Positions 17,774 through 28,705 of a stretch of 64,000 nucleotides of DNA are shown piece after piece. Position 1 is the first letter of the stretch. Each line of letters opens with the position of its first letter. The stretch lies in the NCBI RefSeq assembly GCF_036245865.1, contig NZ_BTTW01000001.1, positions 1,940,249-2,004,248 on the forward strand. The letters run 5' to 3'. Position numbers and translations under genes: made by a program. The DNA is from Corallococcus caeni (GTDB lineage Bacteria > Myxococcota > Myxococcia > Myxococcales > Myxococcaceae). A model generated the notes under the pieces. That model was not told the DNA's origin and did not search any database. It worked only from the letters and a program-made list of their open reading frames with translations.

Positions 17774-19492
17774 CTACTTCTTCGCGGGCGCGGCGGCCGG
17801 GGCGCCGAAGTCCTTCACCAGCGACTCGGCGGTGACGTAGCGCGGCTCGATGTCCACCGGCACGTTCTTCAGCCGCTCCAGCACCTTCTGCACGGAGGGG
17901 CGCACCACGCCCTGCTTCGCGAGTAGCGCCTCCGCGGCGGTGCGGTCGCCCTTGGCCTGGAGGGCCATGAGCTGGTTCGTCAGCGACGTGACGGACGCCT
18001 GCATCTTGTCGGGGACGACCTCGAACGTGCCGTCCGCGTTCACCTTCACCGCGCCGGTGTCCAGGAAGTGGTTGAGCTGCAGCGCGATGCCCTTGCCGTG
18101 CGCCTCGTCGATGCCGAAGCGGATGGAGCGGAACGCGGACGCGAGGAACGTCGTGTACATGGTCCGCTGCAGGTCCTTGTCCAGCGTGCCCTTGTCCACC
18201 AACCGCTGGAGCGCCCACAGGCCGGAGATGTCCGCCTTGGCCTCCTCGATGGCGCTGGAGGACGCCTGCAGCGCCTGACGCACCGTCGTCTGCTTCCCGG
18301 CCACGGTGACGTTGTGGGGCCCCAGGCCGTGCATCAGCTCGTGCATGAGGATGTGCGTGAAGAAAGCGTCGAAGGACACGTCCTTGCGGTCCTTCGCGGG
18401 CAGCGCCACCTTCGCGATGGGCACCAGCACGCGCTGGAACTTGGCCTCCTGGATGTTCTTCAGCATCACGCGCTTGGTGCCCTTCTCCGCCGCCACGCGC
18501 TCGTCGTTGGGCAGGTTGAAGGCCGCCGTCTGCACGCCCCGGTTGCCGTCACCGGAGGAGTACAGGCTGTTGATGACGCGGATGGGGGCCAGCGCGCCCA
18601 GCTTCGGGTTGCGGAGGCCCGCGTCGATGGGGAGGTTGTTCTCCAGCTCCTGGAGCTCCGCGCTGAACTTCGCCAGCTTCTGCGTCTCCGCGTCGTCGCG
18701 CACGCCGATGAAGGCCTCGAACGCGGCCTTGTAGTTGAACCAGCCGTCCTCGTAGACCTCGTAGGGCCCGATGGTGGGCTCCACGCTCGCGTCCAGCTCC
18801 ATCCACGCGACCTCGCTCGCGTAGTAGTCGTTGGACAGGAACGCCGCCGCGCGCGTCTCCAGGAAGCGCTTGAGCGTGGGCTGCTGGGTGAGCGCCGCCG
18901 CCTCACGCAACAGCTGCGCGGCCATGCCCAGCTCGCCCTGGTACTCCACGCTGTAGGGCACGCTCATGAACTTGCCGTCCGGGCCGCGGCGCAGCGTGGT
19001 GAAGAAGCCCGTGGCCGCGTGCTGCTGCGCCTCCGGCAGGCTCTTCACCCACGCCTCCACCTCCGCCTTGGTGGCGCCTGCGGGATAGAAGTTCCCCTCG
19101 TCCGGCTTGGGCGGCACGCCGGGGATGAACGGCTTCGCCTCGTCCAGGCGCGACCAGGGGCCCTTGTTGAGCAGGAACGCGTGCAGCCGCTCCTTGCCCA
19201 GGGGCGTGGTGTCCTCCACCAGGTCCAGGAGCAGGGTCTGGTTGCCCGCCCACGCCTGGCTCAGGAACAGGGGGTCCATGATCTTCGCGGCCTGGAGCAC
19301 CTTGGCCAGGGCGCGCTTCTCCGCGTCCGGAAGCTTGGACACGTCCACCTTGACGTCCACGGGGGCGAAGCGCGCGGTCATCCGCTTCAGCGCCTGGGCG
19401 TCGGGCAGGGGGGCGGGGGCCTCCTGGGCGGGCGCGGCGCCCGACAGGAGCAGGGCCCCGAGCAGGGGCAGGAGGGTTCTGGACTTGGGCAT
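17774..19492 (-). CDS. Zinc metallopeptidase related to dipeptidyl-peptidase III (M49-like)
   Basis: A 572-residue exported protein with signal peptide (LLPLLGALLLSGAAPAQ). The zinc site is visible as His384-Glu385 and His388 in HELMHGLGPH, with a second Glu pair at 416-417 in the EEAKADISGLW segment, an arrangement like the HExxxH/EExRAD pair of M49 peptidases. The spacing HExxH is shorter by one than classic DPP III. Residues about 100-330 form a helical domain. It probably trims short peptides in the periplasm; exact specificity is unknown. It is divergent from htpG with a 133-bp gap. Confidence 0.75.
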   Translation of the reverse strand: MPKSRTLLPLLGALLLSGAAPAQEAPAPLPDAQALKRMTARFAPVDVKVDVSKLPDAEKRALAKVLQAAKIMDPLFLSQAWAGNQTLLLDLVEDTTPLGKERLHAFLLNKGPWSRLDEAKPFIPGVPPKPDEGNFYPAGATKAEVEAWVKSLPEAQQHAATGFFTTLRRGPDGKFMSVPYSVEYQGELGMAAQLLREAAALTQQPTLKRFLETRAAAFLSNDYYASEVAWMELDASVEPTIGPYEVYEDGWFNYKAAFEAFIGVRDDAETQKLAKFSAELQELENNLPIDAGLRNPKLGALAPIRVINSLYSSGDGNRGVQTAAFNLPNDERVAAEKGTKRVMLKNIQEAKFQRVLVPIAKVALPAKDRKDVSFDAFFTHILMHELMHGLGPHNVTVAGKQTTVRQALQASSSAIEEAKADISGLWALQRLVDKGTLDKDLQRTMYTTFLASAFRSIRFGIDEAHGKGIALQLNHFLDTGAVKVNADGTFEVVPDKMQASVTSLTNQLMALQAKGDRTAAEALLAKQGVVRPSVQKVLERLKNVPVDIEPRYVTAESLVKDFGAPAAAPAKK

Positions 19493-19625
19493 GCCCCCTT
19501 CCCTACCCCAAGCCGCCCCGCCCTCCCAACAATGGGTGGGGGCGGATTCCCTCTTCTCGACAAGTCGCCGGGCATGGTTATGGGGAAGGGCATTGGCGCG
19601 TTTCCCTCAGCGCCCGGAGGCCTTC

Positions 19626-21599
19626 ATGTCCGCAGAGACCCACCCCCAGCGGGAAACCCATTCATTCCAGGCGGAGATCCAGCAGCTCCTGAGCCTGGTC
19701 ATCAACTCGCTCTACAGCCACCAGGAGATCTTCCTGCGTGAGCTGGTGTCCAACGCCTCTGACGCGCTGGACAAGCTGCGCTTCCGCTCCATCACGGAGC
19801 CGGAGCTGCTCAAGGACGAGCCGGCCCTGGAGCTCCGCATCGTCCCCGACGCCGACAAGGGCACCCTCACCATCGAGGACACCGGCATCGGCATGACGCA
19901 CGACGAGCTGGTGAAGAACCTGGGCACCATCGCGCACTCGGGGTCGCGCGAGTTCCTCCAGGCGCTGGCTCAGAAGGGCCAGAAGGACATGCAGCTCATC
20001 GGCCAGTTCGGCGTGGGCTTCTACAGCGCCTACCTGGTGGCGGACCGCGTGGAGGTGGTGAGCCGCGCCGCGGGTGAGACGTCCGCGTGGAAGTGGGCGT
20101 CGGAGGCGCACGGCACGTTCACGGTGGAGCCGGCGGAGCGGGCCGCGCGCGGCACGGCCATCACGCTGCACCTGAAGGCGGACCAGAAGGAGTTCCTGGA
20201 CGAGTGGAAGCTCAAGCAGCTCATCACCCAGTACTCGGACTACGTGGGCCACCCCATCAAGCTCCAGGTGACGAAGCACGTGGGCAGCGGGGACACGCAG
20301 GCCACGGAGACCGCGCTGGAGGTGGTGAACAAGGCGAGCGCCCTCTGGCAGCGTCCGAAGAGTGAAATCACGGACGAGCAGTACCAGGAGTTCTACAAGC
20401 ACCTGACGCACGACTTCGACAAGCCGCTGGCGTGGACGCACTTCAAGGCGGACGGCACGCAGCAGTTCACGGGTCTGCTCTTCGTGCCCAAGCACCCGCC
20501 GTTCGACTTGAACTCGCAGCAGCAGCGCGGCGTGCGGCTGTTCGTCAAGCGCGTGTTCATCATGGACCGCTGCGAGGACCTGGTGCCGCAGTGGCTGCGC
20601 TTCGTGCGCGGCGTCATCGACTCGGACGACCTGCCGCTCAACGTGTCGCGTGAGATGTTGCAGGACTCGGCGGTGGTGCGCGCCATCCGCAAGCACGTGG
20701 TGAAGAAGTCGCTGGACCTCCTGGAGAAGCTGGCCAAGGACAAGCCGGACGACTACCGCGCGTTCTGGGAGTCCTTCGGCACGGTGGTGAAGGAGGGCCT
20801 GACGCTGGAGACGGAGTACCGCGAGAAGCTGGGCGCGCTGGTGCGCTACGAGTCCTCGCGTGAAGAGGGCCTCACGTCGCTGGCGGACTACGTGGGCCGG
20901 ATGAAGGAGGGCCAGGAGGCCATCTATTACGTCTACGGCGAGAGCCGGAAGGCGGTGGCGGACAGCCCGCACCTGGAGGCGCTGAAGCAGCGCGGCTACG
21001 AGGTGCTCTTCATGACGGACCCGGTGGACGAGTGGGCCGCGCAGGGCCTGCGCGAGTTCCAGGGCAAGCCGCTGGTCTCCGCGCTCAACGCGGACCTGAA
21101 GCTCCAGTCCACGGAGGAGGAGAAGAAGGCGAAGGAGCAGCAGTCCGAGGGGCTCAAGGGCCTGACGGACAAGATGAAGGACGTGCTGAAGGAGGACGTG
21201 CGCGAGGTGCGTGTGTCGGACCGCCTCACGGACTCGCCGGTGTGCCTCGTCGTGTCGGAGGGCGGAACGCCGGCCTACCTGGAGCGCCTGCTCAAGGAGC
21301 GCGGCAAGGGGATGCCGCGCATCAAGCGCATCCTGGAGGTCAACCCCAAGCACCCCGTCATCGAGCACCTGCGCGGCCTCATCGCGAGCAACCCGTCCGC
21401 GCCGCAGGTGGGCGAGTGGATTGAATTGCTCCACGACCAGGCCCTGCTCACGGAAGGCAGCCCGCTGAGCGACCCGAACCGCTTCGCCCGGCGCATGACG
21501 GCGCTGCTCACGCAGGTGGCCACGGGCAACGGCATCCCGGCCGCCGCCACGGTGCCGCCGGCCGCCACGGCCACGGCCACGCAGACGCAGTCCAGCTGA
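19626..21599 (+). CDS. htpG: Molecular chaperone HtpG (Hsp90)
   Basis: A 657-residue cytoplasmic ATP-dependent chaperone. The N-terminal GHKL ATPase carries [14 protein letters not shown] (catalytic Glu and Mg-binding Asn), DTGIGM, GTIAHSG and [13 protein letters not shown]. The middle domain includes [11 protein letters not shown] and [10 protein letters not shown]; the C-terminal dimerisation region closes with an Ala/Thr-rich tail. The ATG at 19626 follows an AGGCC stretch; a long upstream in-frame extension overlaps the divergent metallopeptidase and is not coding. Length is normal for bacterial HtpG plus a 15-residue tail. Confidence 0.97.
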
Positions 21600-21611
21600 G
21601 CGAAGACGTAC

Positions 21612-21642
21612 GGCGTGGCGGGAGCGATGAACCCGCCACGCC
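21612..21642 (+). terminator. Hairpin downstream of htpG
   Basis: Perfect 11-bp stem (ggcgtggcggg with cccgccacgcc) around a 9-nt loop, starting 13 bp after the htpG stop. No T-run follows, so it may act as a weak or Rho-assisted terminator or as a 3'-end stabiliser. Confidence 0.5.
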
Positions 21643-21688
21643 CGTCAGGGGGAAGCGCCCGAGCCCCCCGTCCGCGGCGCACCTCACG

Positions 21689-21713
21689 AACTGGTCCGAC
21701 AGTCGGACCAGTT
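21689..21713. promoter_or_regulatory. Perfect 25-bp palindrome (12-bp arms around one base)
   Basis: The sequence aactggtccgac, one base, then gtcggaccagtt is an exact inverted repeat, in the gap between convergent htpG and panE-like genes. The spacing suits a dimeric DNA-binding protein better than an RNA hairpin, yet no promoter is expected between convergent genes. Its role is unknown. Confidence 0.5.
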
Positions 21714-21774
21714 GGGGGCTGCGCTGAACGGCAGGTGCACCGCATGGATGTCGGGCGCGCCTTGGCCATGGGCC

Positions 21775-22809
21775 TCACGCCCGGTTCGCGAACTCCGCCT
21801 TCTTGAGGTCCGCGAGCAGCGCCTCGCCGGTCCACTGGCGGCGCTGGCCCCCTTCCGCCTCGCGGATGAGTTCCACGAGCCGTGAGTTCACGGACACGGG
21901 CACGCCGTGGTGCTGGCCCAGACGGACGACCTCGCCGTTGAGGTAGTCCACCTCCGTCTTGCGCCCCGCGTGCAGGTCGTCCCACATGGACGAGCGCGCC
22001 TTGGGGTCGATGGCCAGCATCTTCTTCGCCAGCACACCGAACACCGCGTCCGGTGCGCCCAGCAGCAAGGGGATCCACCCCGGCGGCAGCGGCGTCAGCT
22101 TCGCGGGCTTCACCCCGGCACGGCCCAGCACCGCCAGCGCCTCCTTCTGCGCGAGCGCCAGGCACCGCCGCCACGCGCGCTGCGACAGCTCCTCCTTCAA
22201 CGGCAGGTCCGCCAGCGCGTTGAGCGCGTTGTTGAGGTTGAACAACAGCTTCGCCCACTGCACAGCGACGATGTCCGAGTGCTGCTTCAGCGGCAGCCCC
22301 GCGCGAACGAAGGCCTCCAGGAACGGCGCGAGCCCCGCGTGCCGCGCGACCTCCAGCGTGCCCTCCGAACCCGCGTGGAAATGCCCCTGCCCCTGCGCCG
22401 CGACGTTGAAGGGCACCATCCCCGTGAGCACCGTGCGGCCGGGCAGCAGCCCCCGCAACACGTCCGCGTTGTGCAGCCCGTTCTGGAAGCTGATGACGAT
22501 GGCACCGGGCTTGAGCCGCGACGCGAGCGTCCGCCCGGCCTCCTCCGTCGCCGCGGACTTCACCGTCACGAGCACCAGGTCCGCCGTGGCCAGCGCCTCC
22601 GGCTCCGTGTCGATGCGCAGGTCCGCCGCGGGCACCTTCAAGTCCGCGCCCTGCCAGTCCGTCAGGTGCAGGCCGTGCGCACGCACCTCCGACACCACCC
22701 GCTCGCGGCCGATGAAGCGCACCGCCGTGCCCGTCGCGGCGAGCCGCCCACCCACGTAACAGCCGATGCTGCCCGCGCCGAAGACGCAGATCTCAGGAGA
22801 CGAAACCAT
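21775..22809 (-). CDS. panE: 2-dehydropantoate 2-reductase family protein
   Basis: A 344-residue NADPH-dependent ketopantoate reductase-like protein; in pantothenate synthesis this enzyme makes pantoate. The Rossmann motif GAGSIGCYVGGRLAATG is near the N-terminus, with PIGREH-like RFIGRERV after the second strand, and SFQNGLHNAD and the KLLFNLNNALNAL segment (catalytic Lys and Asn) as in the family. The start ATG at 22809 puts the Rossmann fold directly at the start. Family is firm; several ketopantoate reductase homologues act on other 2-oxo acids, so the exact role is less sure. Confidence 0.85.
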   Translation of the reverse strand: MVSSPEICVFGAGSIGCYVGGRLAATGTAVRFIGRERVVSEVRAHGLHLTDWQGADLKVPAADLRIDTEPEALATADLVLVTVKSAATEEAGRTLASRLKPGAIVISFQNGLHNADVLRGLLPGRTVLTGMVPFNVAAQGQGHFHAGSEGTLEVARHAGLAPFLEAFVRAGLPLKQHSDIVAVQWAKLLFNLNNALNALADLPLKEELSQRAWRRCLALAQKEALAVLGRAGVKPAKLTPLPPGWIPLLLGAPDAVFGVLAKKMLAIDPKARSSMWDDLHAGRKTEVDYLNGEVVRLGQHHGVPVSVNSRLVELIREAEGGQRRQWTGEALLADLKKAEFANRA

Positions 22810-22833
22810 GGGCGCGCATTGTGGCACGCACGC

Positions 22834-23487
22834 TCACGTCGCGGGCCACACGACGACGATGAGCACGTCCCACAACGCATGGCTCACCCAGGACGCCACG
22901 GGCGTCCGGCGCCACTCCGCCAGCGCGCCCCAGGCGAGCGACGTGGGCAGCGCGGCCAGCGCCAGCAACGGCTCACCGAAGCCCAGCAGCACCAGGCTCG
23001 ACAGCACCGCCGACCCGGCGACCGCGCCCCACCGCCCCAGCCGGGGACGCAGCGCGCCCTGTACCCACCCGCGCCAGAACAGCTCCTCCGCGGGAACGAG
23101 CACCAGCACCAGGGCCAGCGCCGTCCCCAGCGACCCCGTGCCGAACGTCGCGTAGATGGAGTGCAGCGGCCCGCAGAGCGCGTCCGTGAAGCCGCCACAG
23201 AAGGCCCACAGGAAGGCCCGCGCGCCCGCGTACAACACCCACGCCTGGGCACCCGCCCATGCGGCGTCCGGAAGCGACAGGGAGGGAGGCGGCCTTCGCC
23301 AGGGGCCCATCGCCCGCCACGTCACCGCGAGCCAGACGGCGCAGAAGACGGAGGCGACGGCGAAGAAGCGCGGCGGATGCACGTGCACCAGCGCCGTCCA
23401 GGCCAGCACGCCGCCCGCGGCCGCGGCCCGCCAGACAGGCAGGGCCGCGTCACCAGCCAACGGCGGTCCAACGGGAGAAGCGGTCAT
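22834..23487 (-). CDS. CPBP family intramembrane metalloprotease
   Basis: A 217-residue multi-spanning membrane protein of the CAAX-protease/bacteriocin-processing group. The glutamate pair motif AEELFWRGW and the later SHALWDVL histidine motif, both in hydrophobic helices, are the active-site signature. It probably cleaves a membrane or sorting-signal substrate; which one is unknown. It lies 24 bp upstream of the panE-like gene start in the reading direction, so the two may share a transcript, and 88 bp downstream of the S8 peptidase. Confidence 0.85.
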   Translation of the reverse strand: MTASPVGPPLAGDAALPVWRAAAAGGVLAWTALVHVHPPRFFAVASVFCAVWLAVTWRAMGPWRRPPPSLSLPDAAWAGAQAWVLYAGARAFLWAFCGGFTDALCGPLHSIYATFGTGSLGTALALVLVLVPAEELFWRGWVQGALRPRLGRWGAVAGSAVLSSLVLLGFGEPLLALAALPTSLAWGALAEWRRTPVASWVSHALWDVLIVVVWPAT

Positions 23488-23518
23488 CGCGCGCGGCAGC
23501 GTACCCCGGCACGATGGA

Positions 23519-23553
23519 CGCCGGCGGGCACGTTCACGCGTGCACCGCCGGCG
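23519..23553 (-). terminator. Strong hairpin between S8 peptidase and CPBP genes
   Basis: A 14-bp stem (23519-23532 with 23539-23553, one bulged base) around a 6-nt loop, 22 bp past the peptidase stop. No T-run follows, so intrinsic termination is uncertain. Confidence 0.45.
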
Positions 23554-23574
23554 GCAAGCCGGACCGTCACGTCA

Positions 23575-26043
23575 CTACGGGAGGCACGCGCCGCTGCCCG
23601 CGCCGTCGCCGACGCACCGGTAGCCCGTGCGGCACGTCCCCTGGGGGTTGCTGCCCGACGGCGTGCAGGACACGAAGCAGTAGGCGGTGGCGCCCTGGTC
23701 ATTGCTGTAGCAGGCCGAACCCGACGGGCAGCTGTCCGTCACGCAGTTCTGCGTGCAGTAGCCGCCCGGGAAGCTCGCGCCCGTGAGGCACAGGCCGTCG
23801 GTGCCGCACGCGCCGTCGGAGGTGCAGGCCCCACCGATGGTCGTCGTCGGCGTGTGGTCGTCGTCCGACTGGTAGGGAACCAGCGTGAAGCTGATGTCGC
23901 TGGTCGTCTTGCTCTTGGTGACCGTCACGGTCTCCACCTGGGTGGTGTCACGCCAGAAGCCCACGCGGTCGCCGTCCTCGAAGTACTTCCCGTCGCCGGT
24001 GTCGTCGATGGACGCCAGCACCAGGTAGTCCCGAGGTGTCATCTTCAGGCTGTAGTTGTACCCACCGGACGCGGACACCGGGGCGATGCCCTCGTCGTCG
24101 ATCTGCACCTCGCCCGCGGCGTCCAGGTACGCGAACGCGATGTACGCGTCCTTGTCATCGGTGGCGCCCACGCGGAACTTCACCAGCACCTGCGCGTTGC
24201 CCGCGCCGGACGCGCCGGCCAGGTCGATCTGCGCCACGTAGCTGCCCGCCGGCAGCGCGCCCGGGGTGACGCTCACGTTCAGCGACCCGGACTTGTACGC
24301 GGGGATGGACAGCGACGAACTGGAGACGGACACCGCGGAGGCGTTGGTGCCGGAGACGGTCACGCCCACCTGCAGCGTGCCACCGCCGTTGTTGCGCACC
24401 GTCAGCGCCTGGGACGCCGTGCCGGTGAAGGACAGCTGCGTGGTGCTGATGGCCAGCTTCGGGGGCAGCGACGTGTCCCCACCGCCCTTGGCGCGCAGCA
24501 CCGCGGCGTACGCGTCCACCAGGCCCGCGCCGCAGCCCTCGGAGCACTGGCTCGTCGTGTCCGCGGTGTCGCGCAGGATGCCCTCCACCTCCGTCACCGT
24601 GAGGGTGGGGTCCTGCGCCAGCATCAGCGCCACGATGCCCGCCACGTGCGGGGTGGCCATGCTGGTGCCCTGGTACCAGTCATAGGAGGGCTGGTTGGTG
24701 CTGTTGGGCAGCGTGGACAGCACGCCGTCCGGGAAGCCGTCGCCGTTGCGGTCCTCGCTCGTCTGGCCGCCGGTGGCCATGATGTCCACCGCCGTGCCGA
24801 AGTTGGAGTAGCTGGCGCGCTTGCCGTTGAAGCGCACAGCGCCCACGCAGATGACGTTCTGCTGGTTGCAGGGGAAGCTGGTGGAGGTGTTCGCGTTCTC
24901 GTTGCCCGCGGCCACCACCAGGATGGCGCCGCGCGCGGTGGCCGCGTTGATGGCGGTCTGCATCTCCGCGGACGGCGAACCGTTGCCGCCCAGGCTCATG
25001 TTGATGACCCGCGCGGGCGTGGTGTTCGCCCGCACGCCGGTGACGTTGCCGCCGCTGGCCCAGGTGACGCCCGCGATGATGTCCGCCAGCGAGCCGCCCT
25101 GCGTGCCCAGCACGCGCACCGGCAGGATGTTCCGCCCAGACCAGGTGACGCCCGCCACGCCCACGCCGTTGTTGGACGCCGCGCCGATGGTCCCCGCCAC
25201 GTGCGTGCCGTGGTACGACGAGCCGCCGTTGGGCAGGTCCTTGCCGTTGTCCGTCGGGTCGGCGTCCACGCCGTCACCGTCGCCCGCGTTGGCGCTGCTG
25301 GAGATGAGGTCCACGCCCTGCAACACGCGCGAGTTCAGGTCCGGGTGCGCCGTGATGCCGGTGTCCACCACCGCCACGACGATGGACTCGCTGCCCGTGC
25401 CCAGGTCCCAGGCCGCCGGCAGGTTCATGTTCTTGTAGTGCCACTGCCGCGAGTAGAGCGGATCATTGGGCACGGCCAGCGCGTGCACCCGCACGTTGCT
25501 CTCCGCGTTCTGCACGCCCGGCACGGCCTGCACCTGGTGGAGCACGCGCACGTGCTCCGCCTCGGTGAGGGCGCGCACGTTGGGCGTGCCGCCCGACATC
25601 GCCTGCGGCTGGCTGACCTCGTAGCGCAGCAGGTGCTGCGTGTCGCTCAGGAAGGCCTGGTGCACGACGTGGTAGCCCGCGACGCGCGCCTGCGCGACGG
25701 CCTCCTCGGCGGACAGGCCCGGCGTGTCGAAGTGGACGATGATCTCCCCGGGCAGCAGCGACGCCTCGTGCGTCAGCGGCTTGGACGGGATGCCCGTGCG
25801 CCACACGCCCCGCGCCGCCAGCGCGCTGGAGACCTTCCGGGACAGGTCCTTCGCGCCCGGCAGGGAGAAGAACGCATCCAGCGACGACCCCGCGTTCGCG
25901 GCGGCGGAGCCCGCCTGGAACGGCTGCAGGGTGCCCGTGACGGTCCCCTTGGTGGAGGTGGTGTCGTCGTCATCATCGTTGCTGTTGTCGCCGGGACAGG
26001 CCACGAGACCGAGCAACCCCAGGAGGGCAAGGCGGCGGAGCAT
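23575..26043 (-). CDS. Subtilisin-like (S8) serine peptidase lipoprotein with Cys-rich C-terminus
   Basis: An 822-residue exported protease. The signal ends in a lipobox-like LLGLVAC followed by an acidic tract (DNSNDDDDD). A propeptide region (about 60-195) precedes the catalytic domain: Asp227 in VAVVDTGITAHPD, His278 in HGTHVAGT, Ser461 in GTSMATPHVAG. A beta-sandwich region of the HYDIN/choice-of-anchor kind (about 520-640) follows, then a TTS-rich linker and a C-terminal domain of roughly 85 residues with about 12 Cys. The ATG at 26043 starts the signal peptide. It probably acts on the cell surface in prey or protein digestion; the Cys-rich end may bind a surface or partner. Confidence 0.9.
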   Translation of the reverse strand: MLRRLALLGLLGLVACPGDNSNDDDDDTTSTKGTVTGTLQPFQAGSAAANAGSSLDAFFSLPGAKDLSRKVSSALAARGVWRTGIPSKPLTHEASLLPGEIIVHFDTPGLSAEEAVAQARVAGYHVVHQAFLSDTQHLLRYEVSQPQAMSGGTPNVRALTEAEHVRVLHQVQAVPGVQNAESNVRVHALAVPNDPLYSRQWHYKNMNLPAAWDLGTGSESIVVAVVDTGITAHPDLNSRVLQGVDLISSSANAGDGDGVDADPTDNGKDLPNGGSSYHGTHVAGTIGAASNNGVGVAGVTWSGRNILPVRVLGTQGGSLADIIAGVTWASGGNVTGVRANTTPARVINMSLGGNGSPSAEMQTAINAATARGAILVVAAGNENANTSTSFPCNQQNVICVGAVRFNGKRASYSNFGTAVDIMATGGQTSEDRNGDGFPDGVLSTLPNSTNQPSYDWYQGTSMATPHVAGIVALMLAQDPTLTVTEVEGILRDTADTTSQCSEGCGAGLVDAYAAVLRAKGGGDTSLPPKLAISTTQLSFTGTASQALTVRNNGGGTLQVGVTVSGTNASAVSVSSSSLSIPAYKSGSLNVSVTPGALPAGSYVAQIDLAGASGAGNAQVLVKFRVGATDDKDAYIAFAYLDAAGEVQIDDEGIAPVSASGGYNYSLKMTPRDYLVLASIDDTGDGKYFEDGDRVGFWRDTTQVETVTVTKSKTTSDISFTLVPYQSDDDHTPTTTIGGACTSDGACGTDGLCLTGASFPGGYCTQNCVTDSCPSGSACYSNDQGATAYCFVSCTPSGSNPQGTCRTGYRCVGDGAGSGACLP

Positions 26044-26236
26044 GAACAGATTCCTTGGAGAACGAGTGTGCGTGTCCGACCCTAGGTCCGCTGCGGGCAG
26101 CACGTCCAGGAGTCAGGAGCCCGGCTGGCCGGTCACCCCCTTCGCGCTTCCGCTCGCGTGCGACGTGTTGTCTGGGAGGCAACGCGATGCTTCGCGGGCC
26201 ACAAGAGGCGCGCGGCGGCGGATAGCCTCGGGAGGA

Positions 26237-27487
26237 CTATCTGCCCAGGTCGCGCAGCACCGCCTCCGCCGCGCGGCGCCCGGACGCGAGCGCCCCGTCG
26301 ATGGACGCGTTCTCGCGGTGGTCTCCGCACACGTAGAGCCCCGCGGCCAGCCGCACGGGCCGGTGCGGCTCCACCAGCGCGGACGGAGGCTGCGCGGGCA
26401 GGGCCTCCGCGATGGCGTACGTGCGCAGGTGCCGCCACGCGGACACCGCCGGGCCGAACCACTCCGTGAGCTGCGCGCGCACGCGCGCCTCCAGCGACTC
26501 CGCGCCGCCCGCGTCTTCCACCACCGACACGGACACCAGCGCCTGCCCCGGGGGCGCGTACGCGGCGGACACCTCGCTCATCACCGCCACGTTGTTCACC
26601 GGCCCGCGCCCCTCGCCGTTGAGCGTGAGCCAGGGCCCCTCCACCGGCGGCTCCGGCGCGGCGAAGTACAGGCACGTCACGCGGTTCATCCGGGGCGCCG
26701 GCATGCCCACGAGCAGCGACGCCGCGGTGGAGGGGTCCGTCGCCACCACCACGGCGTCCGCGTGCAGCATCTCCCCGCCCGGCAGGCGCACGCGGTGGCC
26801 CCACACCTCCTCCACGCGCACGCACATCCGCAGCGCGGCCGACGGCAGCTTCGCCGCCAGCTGTTCCGGGATGGCCTCCATCCCGTTCGCCGGCACGGCC
26901 GCGTGGCCCTTCGCGAACATCCGGAAGACGAACTCCAGCATCCGGCTGGACGTCGTCAGCCCGCGCTCCAGGAAGATGCCTCCGAAGAAGGGCGTGAAGA
27001 ACGCCTCGAGCATCTCCTCGGAGAAGCCCAGGTCGCGCAGCAGGTGCCGCGACTCCTGCTGCGGCCGCTGCCACAGGTCCCCCAGCTCGCCGGACGTGGA
27101 GAGCTGCCGCAGCTCCAGCACGCGCAGCTTGTCCGCCAGCCCTCCCGGCGCGTCGAACAGATGTGACGCCGCCGTGACAGGCTGCCGCAGCGGGTCCGCC
27201 AGCGTGTGCAGCCGCCCACCCCGCCACACCTTCGCGCCTGGGATGAAGCGCTGGAGCGACAGGGCCTTGAGGTCCAGCACGCGCCGGCCCTCGGGGTAGG
27301 CCGTGAGGTACACCTGGAAGCCCCGGTCCAGCAGGAACCCCTCGTGCGAGTCGGTGCGCACCCTTCCGCCTGGCGCGTCCCCTGCTTCCAGCACGTGCGC
27401 GTCCACCCGGGCTTCGAGCAGCGCCGTCGCGCACGCCAGGCCTGAGAGCCCTCCTCCCACGACGATGACCCCGGGCCGCTTCGCCAT
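26237..27487 (-). CDS. FAD-dependent amine oxidase/protoporphyrinogen oxidase-like protein
   Basis: A 416-residue flavoprotein. The dinucleotide-binding motif [17 protein letters not shown] opens the protein, followed by [14 protein letters not shown], and a C-terminal flavin-contact motif [16 protein letters not shown]. It resembles the NAD(P)/FAD oxidoreductases of the phytoene desaturase/protoporphyrinogen oxidase group. The reaction cannot be told from sequence. The ATG at 27487 puts the Rossmann motif at residue 6. It is divergent from aroF with a 189-bp gap. Confidence 0.82.
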   Translation of the reverse strand: MAKRPGVIVVGGGLSGLACATALLEARVDAHVLEAGDAPGGRVRTDSHEGFLLDRGFQVYLTAYPEGRRVLDLKALSLQRFIPGAKVWRGGRLHTLADPLRQPVTAASHLFDAPGGLADKLRVLELRQLSTSGELGDLWQRPQQESRHLLRDLGFSEEMLEAFFTPFFGGIFLERGLTTSSRMLEFVFRMFAKGHAAVPANGMEAIPEQLAAKLPSAALRMCVRVEEVWGHRVRLPGGEMLHADAVVVATDPSTAASLLVGMPAPRMNRVTCLYFAAPEPPVEGPWLTLNGEGRGPVNNVAVMSEVSAAYAPPGQALVSVSVVEDAGGAESLEARVRAQLTEWFGPAVSAWRHLRTYAIAEALPAQPPSALVEPHRPVRLAAGLYVCGDHRENASIDGALASGRRAAEAVLRDLGR

Positions 27488-27676
27488 GGTCCGCCTCCCG
27501 TCCAGCGAGCGGGCGGAAGCTGGCTTGATAACACCACAACGTGCAAGCAAGACTCTGGTTCGGTTGCGGGCATCCGACAGTTACGGCAAACGTTTCCCGT
27601 GTGCCCGATGCCCCCAAGCACGCCCACGCCGGCATCCGCCGGTGTGTCCTTTGGAGAGAAAGAGCAGGAGTCCCCC

Positions 27677-28702
<1,026 letters not shown>

Positions 28703-28705
28703 CCC

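Noticed and set aside
21907..26085. 1392-codon plus-strand reading frame
   Set aside because: It is antisense to the panE-like, CPBP and S8 peptidase genes, and is rich in His, Arg, Val and Ala as expected of an opposite-strand frame in very G+C-rich DNA. The three minus-strand genes have clear motifs.
27488..27676. Trp leader peptide or attenuator before aroF
   Set aside because: No short frame with clustered Trp codons and no pair of alternative hairpins could be seen in the 189-bp gap.
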